From Chloroflexota bacterium (GTDB lineage: Bacteria > Chloroflexota > Anaerolineae > Epilineales > SHYO01): a DNA stretch of 45,632 bases. The stretch spans positions 1 to 45,632 of the forward strand of contig SHYO01000009.1 in NCBI GenBank assembly GCA_009692745.1, given 5' to 3'. The notes below the pieces were generated by a model. The model saw nothing but the letters and a program-made list of their open reading frames with translations, was not told where the DNA came from and made no database searches. Below, one piece after another: positions 24,103 to 31,145 of the stretch. The position numbers and the translations under genes were made by a program. How positions within the stretch are numbered: position 1 is the first letter of the stretch; every line of letters starts with the position of its first letter.

Positions 24103-25920
24103 ATGCCTCGCTATGTTTTATGTTCTCGACCGATGCTGCTTGTTTTGGCTCTGGTACTGGCCGTGACCTTGTATCCTGCTGTGGCCTGGGCGGACCCGGA
24201 GCCCGGCACGCGTATTCAAGTGCCGGTCATTGATAGTATTACCTGTAAGACAGCTATCAGGGTCCAAAATGTGGGGGCCGCTTCTACCAAGGCTGTGCTG
24301 GTCCTATGGGGCAATGCGGGACCCTGCGCTCCCCAATCGATCGGGCCTAATAAGGCAGAATGCACAGGCCTCTTGCAACCAGGTTCTGCCTGGACCTTTG
24401 CCAGCGGTATGATGCCGGCCGGATCCCATTCAGGCATCATTTACTCCTTTGGTATTGATGACCTGAATAGAAACGGTGTTTCAGATGCGGATGAGGCGTG
24501 TGAAGAGCTCTTTAGCGATGCCTTCAACGCTAACGCCTGGCGCAATGATGATTCCAGTTTCCAAAACTATGGCCGTACCTCCCTGGGGTTTCGCGCCGGA
24601 CAGCCCATTGCGGTAGAAGTCAGTCGCACCTGCCCCGGTAATAATGATCCAACCCTGCATATGAATGCTGCTTATACCGGCATCAGCGATTTGATGGAAG
24701 GCCAATATGACACCGTCTTCGGTGGTTTTGCCTATTACGTCCCATTAATTTTTGTCCAAAAAGGCACGCCGCCGCGGGATTATAATACCAGGATCTATAT
24801 TCAAAATTCCGGCAGCGAGTGTACCTCGGTAGAAATCTATTTCCAGCAGCAGGATCAATGTCTCCATCCTGTGATTGGCGAGATTTTAGCCCTGGCCCCG
24901 GGAGAGACGGTTAGTTATAACCTTGCTACTATTGTGCCGCCGGCCTGGCAAGGAAGCGCCTGGCTCCGCGCCAGCCAACCATTGGGTGTAGTCGTCGACA
25001 CTATTGGCGAAAATATGTTTGGCTCCTACCGGGGTTTCCCTGCGCAGCTTCAGTATATAGCCAATGGCAAACCGGTATATAGCCCCGGCGCCCCGGTGAA
25101 TTATGCCCCACTGATCTACCGCGAATATAACGGCTGGCAAACCGGGATTCAAGTGCAAAACCTCAGTAGTATCTTCAATGCCAAAGTCAAAGTCTACTTC
25201 GTAGATCATAGAGGCGGGATTATTACCACGATTGCCGATTGGATCTGCCCGCGTGGTTCCCAATCCTTCTTCTTGCCTGTGATTTCCGGCTTGCCGGGGA
25301 CATATGTGGGGGCCGCCCGTATTGAAAGCCAGGGATACTTCTCCCCAGGGTCACCCAACGTAGGCGCCCCATATGTGATGTCAGTCGTCAATATTATGAA
25401 GTATGCCGATTCCAACATGAGTCGGCCCCTGGAAATGATCATGTATAATGCCATTCCGCAGCAAGAGGCTTTTTCCTGGCAGACGGGAGATCTCCACGGG
25501 GCCGGACGGCTGGCCTATCCAATTATCGCGCGCCGCCTACAGAATGATGTTAACACCGAGGTCGCGATCCAAAACATCAATCCTAATCCTGGCTTCACCA
25601 CTGTAGCCATGTATTTCTACGATCAGAACGGCTTATTAGACTATGTATGCCAGACCCTGAACGAGAAGCAGGTCGATTATATTGACTTTGCACAATGGCG
25701 TTATATCCCCCGCGGTTTTACGGGGTCATTGTTGGTTTCTGCTACCTATACCACCCAGCCAGGCGGGTTCGGTTTGGGTGGCGTAGGCATTGAGCGGGTA
25801 GGAACGACATTAAACCAGGACATCCTGGGGGATGAGAGTCTGGGCTACGAAGCTTTCCCGGTCTTTGGCCCGGTAAAATTCCTGGGCTTTGGGCCGCCGA
25901 CCTGTCCGGGAGTGCCATAA
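24103..25920 (+). CDS. Secreted four-repeat beta-domain protein
   Basis: 605 residues from ATG 24103 with AAGGAG 7 nt upstream. A signal peptide (MLLVLALVLAVTLYPAVAWA, cleavage after Ala30) leads into four related modules. Each carries a core like TAIRVQNVGA, TRIYIQNSGS, TGIQVQNLSS and TEVAIQNINP, followed by an aromatic strand such as VEIYF or VKVYF. Module 1 contains a perfect EF-hand-like loop (residues 120-131, DLNRNGVSDADE). No catalytic motif or membrane anchor is seen. It is probably a surface or extracellular binding protein, known in form from Chloroflexota. It has its own terminator. Function unknown. Confidence 0.75.
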   Translation: MPRYVLCSRPMLLVLALVLAVTLYPAVAWADPEPGTRIQVPVIDSITCKTAIRVQNVGAASTKAVLVLWGNAGPCAPQSIGPNKAECTGLLQPGSAWTFASGMMPAGSHSGIIYSFGIDDLNRNGVSDADEACEELFSDAFNANAWRNDDSSFQNYGRTSLGFRAGQPIAVEVSRTCPGNNDPTLHMNAAYTGISDLMEGQYDTVFGGFAYYVPLIFVQKGTPPRDYNTRIYIQNSGSECTSVEIYFQQQDQCLHPVIGEILALAPGETVSYNLATIVPPAWQGSAWLRASQPLGVVVDTIGENMFGSYRGFPAQLQYIANGKPVYSPGAPVNYAPLIYREYNGWQTGIQVQNLSSIFNAKVKVYFVDHRGGIITTIADWICPRGSQSFFLPVISGLPGTYVGAARIESQGYFSPGSPNVGAPYVMSVVNIMKYADSNMSRPLEMIMYNAIPQQEAFSWQTGDLHGAGRLAYPIIARRLQNDVNTEVAIQNINPNPGFTTVAMYFYDQNGLLDYVCQTLNEKQVDYIDFAQWRYIPRGFTGSLLVSATYTTQPGGFGLGGVGIERVGTTLNQDILGDESLGYEAFPVFGPVKFLGFGPPTCPGVP

Positions 25921-25990
25921 AGTATGCTGGCGACGGAGTGTTGTCCCGCCAGATCTTGAATGTAACCTGGAATTTGATGGTTTATAATCA

Positions 25991-26024
25991 CAACCGCCGC
26001 ATCGTTATCACGTTGCGGCGGTTG
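25991..26024 (+). terminator. Strong terminator after the secreted repeat protein
   Basis: CAACCGCCGCA (25991-26001) pairs perfectly with TGCGGCGGTTG (26014-26024), followed by TTTTCATT. Stem 11 bp, loop 12 nt. The remainder of 25921-26188 shows nothing else. Confidence 0.85.
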
Positions 26025-26188
26025 TTTTCATTCCCCCTCGTTGGTAAATCCGGTTATCAGCCTGCCATTTGCCCCGTACGAATCTGGAGTTTATCATCTA
26101 GTTTGATATCCTGGAGATCTCAAGCCGGGCAACATCATTAGAGATGGCTAGAGCAGGTGCTCGTCTTCAAAAACTCTGCAAAGATAAA

Positions 26189-26386
26189 CTAATTCCTCTG
26201 CCCCCGGCGTGTTTTCTCCAAATAATCATTCAACATCTCTATGCTATATCGCCTGTGGCCTCCGGGCGTCCGGAATGGTTGGATACTGCCCTGCACCTGG
26301 ATCCGGTTGAGGGTAAACATGCTGATACGCAGATATGCTGCTGCTTCTTGCGCCGTCAATAACGTCATCTTAGCTACATTGCTCAT
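26189..26386 (-). CDS. BldC/excisionase-like small DNA-binding protein
   Basis: 65 residues comprising one MerR-type HTH: LLTAQEAAAYLRISMFTLNR, then the wing PFRTPGGHRRYSIEMLNDYL. The GGHRRY motif is shared with BldC and with excisionase (Xis) proteins. Nothing phage-like is nearby, so a stand-alone regulator of the BldC type is likelier. AGAGGG lies about 10 nt upstream of ATG 26386. Direct repeats TTGCGT spaced 11 bp in its upstream region resemble the head-to-tail sites that BldC is known to bind. Confidence 0.75.
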   Translation of the reverse strand: MSNVAKMTLLTAQEAAAYLRISMFTLNRIQVQGSIQPFRTPGGHRRYSIEMLNDYLEKTRRGQRN

Positions 26387-26530
26387 AGTTCATGCCCTCT
26401 GTATCCTTACGATACCCGCCTGAAAATAAGTGAAATAACGTGATTACAAATATAATTTGATGATTTCTCCCTGAAGCTATTTAGATTATACTGAAGATGC
26501 CCGGTTAGGGGGGTAAAGCAACCGTAAGAT

Positions 26531-26547
26531 TTGCGTTAAAATTGCGT
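26531..26547. promoter_or_regulatory. Direct repeats TTGCGT in the BldC-like/maf intergenic region
   Basis: TTGCGT occurs at 26531-26536 and 26542-26547, 11 bp apart, one helical turn. The surrounding 331-bp gap (26387-26717) is AT-rich and also holds an inverted repeat (ACGTCAG 26625-26631, CTGACGT 26659-26665) and a TATAAT on the minus strand (26490-26485). Confidence 0.35.
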
Positions 26548-26700
26548 AAATTTACCTGGCATTCTGCCTCTTACCGATGATGTCTGCATAATGATAAGTA
26601 AGAGAAATAATATTCTTTACCAAAACGTCAGATAAAATAACACATACGTTTAAAACGGCTGACGTAATAATTTGTTCTGGTGGCAGGTAGAAGAGTGAGG

Positions 26701-26709
26701 TGGTAAAAT
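26701..26709 (+). promoter_or_regulatory. Extended -10 for maf, apparently leaderless
   Basis: TGGTAAAAT (26701-26709), an extended -10, lies 8 nt before the ATG at 26718. No Shine-Dalgarno sequence is present, so the message is probably leaderless. Confidence 0.5.
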
Positions 26710-26717
26710 AAGATCCT

Positions 26718-27377
26718 ATGTCCGAAGCTAACCGTTTGTACCTGGCTTCTTCTTCACCGCGCCGCCATGCTCTTATGCGATTGGCGAATTATCGGTTTTT
26801 GCATTTGCTTGTGGACGTTGATGAAACGCCCCGCATGGGAGAAAATCCCGAGGCTCTTGTCCTACGGCTGAGCCAGGAGAAAGCCCGTTCTAGCCAGAGT
26901 TCGCGTAGGACTAGCGGATTGGTTGTCGCGGCAGATACTCTGGTGGTGGATGATGAAGGCATCTTGGGCAAACCGGCCGGTGCAGAGGCGGCGGCGGCAA
27001 TGCTACGGCGCTTACGAGGAAAGACCCATAGGGTTCTGACCGGTCTGACCGTGCTGGATTTGGCAACAAGCCGGGAGAATTCGCGGGTTATAACCAGTCT
27101 GGTAACTATGCATGCTTATTCAACTGCGGACATAGCTGCCTATATTGCTTCCGGTTCTCCTCTGGATAAGGCCGGGGCCTATGGCATTCAGGATCAAGCT
27201 TATCCCATCGTGGCAGATGTTGCCGGCTGTTACGCCAATGTTATGGGGCTTCCGGTTTGCATTCTGACGGAAATCTTGGCTCAATATGGCCTGCTCCCAT
27301 ATGCCGCCAATCCGGTGGCCTATTGCGCCCCTGCCCGGAGCTGTTGTGCCTTCGGTTCCGTGCAAACAGGCATATAA
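26718..27377 (+). CDS. maf: Maf-family nucleoside triphosphate pyrophosphatase
   Basis: 219 residues. Maf/YhdE proteins hydrolyse non-canonical or pyrimidine nucleoside triphosphates to monophosphates. Motifs: LYLASSSPRRHALM at the N-terminus, RLSQEKAR, VVAADTLVVDDEGILGKP (catalytic Asp), GKTHRVLTGLTVLD and DKAGAYGIQD. The last 25 residues extend past the usual family end with a Cys-rich tail (CAPARSCCAFG). The ATG at 26718 lies directly downstream of an extended -10. It converges on the crotonase gene. Confidence 0.9.
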   Translation: MSEANRLYLASSSPRRHALMRLANYRFLHLLVDVDETPRMGENPEALVLRLSQEKARSSQSSRRTSGLVVAADTLVVDDEGILGKPAGAEAAAAMLRRLRGKTHRVLTGLTVLDLATSRENSRVITSLVTMHAYSTADIAAYIASGSPLDKAGAYGIQDQAYPIVADVAGCYANVMGLPVCILTEILAQYGLLPYAANPVAYCAPARSCCAFGSVQTGI

Positions 27378-27389
27378 ATAACCTGTTTG

Positions 27390-28178
27390 TCACTTCCCCT
27401 TAAAGATAGGTTTGCGTTTATCTAGAAAGGCTTGCCACCCTTCACGGAAGTCTTCCGAGTCATACAGAATGTATGGCATCGCCTCTTCGGCTGGGGTTAA
27501 CCCTTCTAGATCGGGGTTCATTAGAATCACCCGAATCATCTGTTTATGCCATGCTTGGGATAAAGGGGCCAATTCTGCCATTCCCATCGCCAATTCCTGG
27601 CAATATGCCTCGACATCACGCAGCGGGCGGACGACATTCACCAACCCAACCCGTAATGCCTCTTCGGTACCCATCAGGCGCGCCGTCAACAATAGGTCTT
27701 TAACGACCGCTGGACCGGCAATATTTACCAGGCGGCGCAGTTGTTGGAAGCCGCTCAACATGCTAAGCCGCCCGATAGGCATGCCGAATCTCGCGTTATC
27801 GGCGCTAATTCTTATATCTAGGGTAGTGGCTAACTCCAACCCACCCCCGGTGCAAGCCCCTTTTATCAGACCCACAGTCGGCATACGTAACTGGGAGATT
27901 GTATCTAGTGCTCCCTGGTATGCCACGTCGTACAGGCGCGCTTGGCCAGAGTTGCTACGCCGCTGGCCGAATTCGCTGATATCCGCCCCGGCAGAGAAAG
28001 CCTCTTCTCCCGCCCCCTGAAATATGATGATGCGGATATCCTGGTCGTTATCGAGCATCAAGGCGACCTTATGTAATTCCGTCCACATATCATAAGTAAT
28101 GGCGTTCCGGCGATCTGGCCGGTTGATGGTTATTGTTGCCAGGGGACCTTTTTTGTTCAGCAGTATCTTGGCTTCCAT
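27390..28178 (-). CDS. Enoyl-CoA hydratase/isomerase (crotonase) family protein
   Basis: 262 residues. The oxyanion hole (EEAFSAGADISEF) and the GACTGGGLELATTLDIRIS helix with a Glu in the position of the first catalytic Glu are present. The second Glu, found in hydratases in the segment aligned here with FGMPIGRLSML, appears replaced by Ile. This suggests an isomerase, dehydrogenating or other crotonase activity rather than standard hydration; the alignment is by eye. AAAGGATG precedes ATG 28178. It follows the Mut7-C gene by 90 nt. Confidence 0.85.
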   Translation of the reverse strand: MEAKILLNKKGPLATITINRPDRRNAITYDMWTELHKVALMLDNDQDIRIIIFQGAGEEAFSAGADISEFGQRRSNSGQARLYDVAYQGALDTISQLRMPTVGLIKGACTGGGLELATTLDIRISADNARFGMPIGRLSMLSGFQQLRRLVNIAGPAVVKDLLLTARLMGTEEALRVGLVNVVRPLRDVEAYCQELAMGMAELAPLSQAWHKQMIRVILMNPDLEGLTPAEEAMPYILYDSEDFREGWQAFLDKRKPIFKGK

Positions 28179-28268
28179 GAGACATCCTTTCGGGCAGGCG
28201 GGTTACAGCCTTGGCTGGTATCATTGTGACTCCTGGCCAAGTATTGGTGTAAAAACCTGGCGTCGAGA

Positions 28269-29015
28269 CTAAGCTTCTTTCTGCAATACTTGCATGATAA
28301 ATTGCTGCATGCGCTCGTAGTGTGATCCCTTCCAATATATCTGATCGCATGTCAGACAGATGTGAAAATCATTGTAAAATTGCCCGGTGTTCGCCGATAC
28401 GCGATGGCAAATCATCTCCTTGGCGATGGGCTGTAACAGACCGTTACAGCGTAAGCAACGGGCAAAGGGCTTTATTGCCTCAGCGAGGTTGAAATACCGC
28501 AAAATCTCCGCCAATTGCTGCCCTGGGTCAATCTCACGTACATAGTAACCCCGGGTAACTGCTTTGTGCTTGAGCAGCCCCCGATCCCTGGTTAGAAGGA
28601 TCCGTTCTTGTTCGCTCGATATAGTGGCCAACTCTTTATCGTGATAATTATTGCGGTAAAGGGTATCAAAGCCCAGCATACGGAGGTAAGCCGCTAATTT
28701 GCCCAGGTGCGTGTCCAACACGAAGCGAGCTTGATGCTGTGGCTGTGGTTTGAGGCGAATTAGTGGTGTAATTTCATTAGATTCAAAAGCCGGGTAGACC
28801 CGCATCCGGTCGCTGTCTTGGACAACATAGGAGAAATCCACAGATTTATCATTTACCAAGATTACGTCTACCTCAGTATGCGGTACTCCGAGAGCTTCAA
28901 TCATCTCTTTGACGGATGAGGATACCTCAAAGTTACAGGTAAACATGTTCCTTCTGCGAGGGGGTGCCAGAAAATCATTTAGCTCTGCATAGAATCGGAA
29001 ATATGCCTGGTACAT
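28269..29015 (-). CDS. Mut7-C RNase domain protein with ubiquitin-like N-terminus
   Basis: 248 residues. Residues 1-78 look like the Mut7-C ubiquitin-like domain (ending SDRMRVYPAFES). From 96 a PIN-like Mut7-C domain follows (FVLDTHLGKLAAYLRMLGFD with acidic residues, LLTRDRGLL). Near the C-terminus a zinc ribbon is formed by CLRCNG and CLTCDQIYW. The family is predicted to be an RNase with an unknown RNA target. The length and domain order are typical. ATG 29015 has only a weak ribosome binding site. Confidence 0.88.
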   Translation of the reverse strand: MYQAYFRFYAELNDFLAPPRRRNMFTCNFEVSSSVKEMIEALGVPHTEVDVILVNDKSVDFSYVVQDSDRMRVYPAFESNEITPLIRLKPQPQHQARFVLDTHLGKLAAYLRMLGFDTLYRNNYHDKELATISSEQERILLTRDRGLLKHKAVTRGYYVREIDPGQQLAEILRYFNLAEAIKPFARCLRCNGLLQPIAKEMICHRVSANTGQFYNDFHICLTCDQIYWKGSHYERMQQFIMQVLQKEA

Positions 29016-29138
29016 AAGGATCTAGGGCTTCGATGGTTTCATAGGATTGCCCTTAATTATACAATCAATTGCTTTGCATGTCCTACTTTGCAAAGTGTGT
29101 ACGTTCCCATAATTGAACCCATTGAACACATGTCTGCT

Positions 29139-29166
29139 TTGACAATTTTATGGATACGATTATAAT
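29139..29166 (+). promoter_or_regulatory. Perfect-hexamer promoter upstream of rsgA leader region
   Basis: TTGACA (29139-29144), 16 bp, TATAAT (29161-29166). Start near 29173. It is about 400 nt ahead of the rsgA start codon. Confidence 0.8.
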
Positions 29167-29220
29167 AGGTGCAAATCCAAAAGAGCTTAATATAGATCTC
29201 AGACGAAGGAGGCGGGCATT

Positions 29221-29304
29221 ATGAACAATAGAATTGAATTTGTGGCACTTGCTGCCATCCGCGTAGCTGTTGCTCGCCGATTTCTGCCTGGGGAGGCTTG
29301 GTAG
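29221..29304 (+). CDS. Short ORF (27 codons) in the rsgA leader
   Basis: ATG at 29221 is preceded by GAAGGAGG with 8-nt spacing, one of the best ribosome binding sites in the window. The peptide begins MNNRIEFVALAAIRVAVARR and ends GEAW before TAG. It is too short for a domain. Its basic, hydrophobic sequence could be a leader peptide or a small protein. The structured region that follows supports a regulatory role, but a decayed gene is also possible. Confidence 0.45.
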   Translation: MNNRIEFVALAAIRVAVARRFLPGEAW

Positions 29305-29385
29305 TTTCCGGTCTGTTGCGTACCGCCCGATCTTCTGTTGTGATGTTTTAGTAGTGCGACCCACCACACTTCCCATAATACGATA

Positions 29386-29530
29386 GGCCATGAGTTGGCG
29401 AGCCAACAACAGAATTACTGTTGTCGTAGTTATATATACTGAAACTCATGGTCATTTTATTTGTCCAGCCAAGAAGGCTGGCGAACATAACTTTTACGAG
29501 GCCATGAGTGAGAAATCATTCATGGCCTCG
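29386..29530 (+). ncRNA. Candidate structured leader or small RNA
   Basis: Hairpins can be drawn by eye. P1: GGCCATGAG (29386-29394) with CTCATGGTC (29445-29453). Inside it P2: TTGG/CCAA (29395-29398, 29403-29406) and P3: CAACAG/CTGTTG (29407-29412, 29418-29423), giving a three-way junction. P4: CCAGCC/GGCTGG (29465-29470, 29476-29481). P5: 11 perfect bp (29497-29507, 29520-29530). GGCCATGAGT occurs twice (29386, 29500), so both copies can compete for the same partners. No known RNA family was recognised. Confidence 0.5.
29497..29530 (+). terminator. Terminator or attenuator hairpin before rsgA
   Basis: CGAGGCCATGA (29497-29507) pairs perfectly with TCATGGCCTCG (29520-29530), loop 12 nt, followed by TTTACTT. 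It lies 44 nt ahead of the rsgA GTG, and the strand GGCCATGA can also occupy alternative pairings. Confidence 0.55.
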
Positions 29531-29574
29531 TTTACTTGATGATACTATTTACCGTCTATGGAGGATTCACCACA

Positions 29575-30774
29575 GTGGCAAGTCGTGAAGAACAGGCTTC
29601 GAAAGAGTATGAACAAACTAAAACCATCCGCAAGGTTCGCAAGCAGATAAAGCGCAATCGCAAGCCCGACCGCGTGCGTTCTAAGGATTGGTTGCCTGAT
29701 AATTTTACTGATCTAGAATCTCTTGAAGAAATCGATACTCCGGTTAAAGAACCCGTTATGCCACGGGGAGAACGGGAGCGGCGCCAGTCTGCTGTAGCTG
29801 CGGCCTTGGCGGATTTGGCAAAAGAGGCGGGTATTTCGGGAGAATTTTCCCTGGATGCGGAAGATCTCGGCTTGCAAGGCACTGTCATCGAAGTCAGTAG
29901 CGGCATGTGCCGGGTAGACTTGCCGGATCGTCAACTGCTGTGTGGCCTGCGCAGCTCCCTTACGGCGGAGGACACCGGTTATACCAACGTCATTGCGGTC
30001 GGTGATCGCGTTGTCATATCGTCCGATGGTTCAGAACGAGGTTTTGTCGAGGTTGTATTACCACGCAAGAGTGTGCTGGCCCGGACCGATGTCCATACCA
30101 AGCATCTGCAACAGGTCATCGTGGCTAATGCAGATCAAGTGTTGATTGTAGCTTCCTGGCGCAATCCACCTATTTGGTTGGAGCTTATTGACCGGTATCT
30201 GATCTCTGCTGCCCGCAATAACCTCTCCCCCATTATCTGTATTAACAAGGTTGACCTGGCAGAGGATAAGAAGAGCTGTACCGATGCGCTCAAGCCATAT
30301 ATAGATCACGGCTATCGCGTGGTTTTCACCAGCGCTGTGACAAATGAGGGGGTCGATGAATTGCGGCGCTTGATGCGCAGCCAGATCACGGTTCTAGCCG
30401 GTGTCTCCGGTGTGGGCAAATCCTCCTTATTGACTGCTGTGCAGCCGGACCTCAACCTGCGCACCGCCTCGGTCAGTGAATTTAGCGGTGATGGGCGCCA
30501 TACCACCACCCAGGTCAGTTTGTGGTCGCTGGAGATGGGTGGGTTTGCCATCGATACCCCTGGCATCCGGGAGTTCGGCCTGGCAGGTTTGAGCCGGAGC
30601 GAATTGGCCGTTTTTTATCCGGAGATGGCTAATCTCGGACAGGGTTGCCGCTTCAGCGATTGCTCTCATGTGCATGAGCCAGACTGTGCTGTCAAGCTTG
30701 CTGTCGACCAGGGCTCCATCGCTGAGGGCCGGTATCACAGCTACAAAAAAATCTTCTACTCTTTACCTGCGTAA
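29575..30774 (+). CDS. rsgA: Ribosome small-subunit-dependent GTPase A
   Basis: 399 residues from GTG 29575 with GGAGGA about 10 nt upstream; TTG 29536 and ATG 29539 are weaker. RsgA matures the 30S subunit. The N-terminus is basic (TIRKVRKQIKRNRK), then an OB fold. The GTPase is circularly permuted, with the order NKVD (about 222), GVSGVGKSS (about 275) and DTPG (about 326). A C-terminal zinc region reads CRFSDCSHVHEPDC. All are diagnostic of RsgA/YloQ. It follows a 400-nt leader with a short ORF and hairpins. Confidence 0.95.
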   Translation: MASREEQASKEYEQTKTIRKVRKQIKRNRKPDRVRSKDWLPDNFTDLESLEEIDTPVKEPVMPRGERERRQSAVAAALADLAKEAGISGEFSLDAEDLGLQGTVIEVSSGMCRVDLPDRQLLCGLRSSLTAEDTGYTNVIAVGDRVVISSDGSERGFVEVVLPRKSVLARTDVHTKHLQQVIVANADQVLIVASWRNPPIWLELIDRYLISAARNNLSPIICINKVDLAEDKKSCTDALKPYIDHGYRVVFTSAVTNEGVDELRRLMRSQITVLAGVSGVGKSSLLTAVQPDLNLRTASVSEFSGDGRHTTTQVSLWSLEMGGFAIDTPGIREFGLAGLSRSELAVFYPEMANLGQGCRFSDCSHVHEPDCAVKLAVDQGSIAEGRYHSYKKIFYSLPA

Positions 30775-30788
30775 GGTTTACTCTCTGC

Positions 30789-30829
30789 ATCCCCTGCTCT
30801 TTTTCCGGCCGGAAGAAGAGCAGGGGGAT
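30789..30829. repeat. Long near-perfect palindrome after rsgA
   Basis: About 20-bp arms (ATCCCCTGCTCTTTTTCCGG at 30789-30808 and its near complement at 30809-30829). It starts 15 nt after the rsgA stop and could end its transcript, although no T-run follows. Confidence 0.6.
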
Positions 30830-30893
30830 GCTCCTATCTCCAGTGCGAAATTTGCCGAGTATCGTACTGAGCGAAATGAATGAACATGATTTG

Positions 30894-30922
30894 TTGTCAA
30901 AACCCCTCCTCTAACCTATAAT
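30894..30922 (+). promoter_or_regulatory. Consensus-like promoter upstream of the lipoprotein relic and GH57
   Basis: TTGTCA (30894-30899), 17 bp, TATAAT (30917-30922). Start near 30929, about 75 nt before the relic ORF and 217 nt before GH57. Confidence 0.75.
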
Positions 30923-31004
30923 ACCTGGCACAAGAGGATCGGCGCGGCTTAGGCCGCTGCCTGTCTGGGTCTGGATTGTGTTATTCGACGAGGTGAAGGG
31001 ATTA

Positions 31005-31091
31005 ATGCGCCGCAAACTGGCTGCAATTTTGACAACCTTGTTATTGGTAAGCTGTGGTGGCACACCCACTCCCACACCTCAACCAACTAAC
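31005..31091 (+). pseudogene. Lipoprotein N-terminal relic (28 codons)
   Basis: ATG 31005 opens a lipoprotein signal: MRRKLAAILTTLLLVSCGG, with lipobox LVSC and a Thr-Pro linker (TPTPTPPTN), then TAA. Removing one C near 31080 would let the Thr-Pro linker continue to a TAG at 31132. This looks like a frameshifted or truncated lipoprotein, as the signal and linker match the style of other lipoproteins here. The promoter at 30894-30922 drives it. A genuine tiny lipoprotein cannot be excluded. Confidence 0.45.
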
Positions 31092-31145
31092 ACACCTATG
31101 CCAACACAGGTTGCTATACCGACTGCCGCTTAGCCACAGGCTACC

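Noticed and set aside
25938-26141. 67-codon plus-strand frame after the secreted repeat protein
   Set aside because: It runs through the strong terminator hairpin at 25991-26024 and has no protein-like pattern.
29083-29409. Minus-strand frame of 108 codons in the rsgA leader
   Set aside because: Composition is not protein-like, it overlaps the consensus promoter and hairpins on the plus strand, and it has no start signal.
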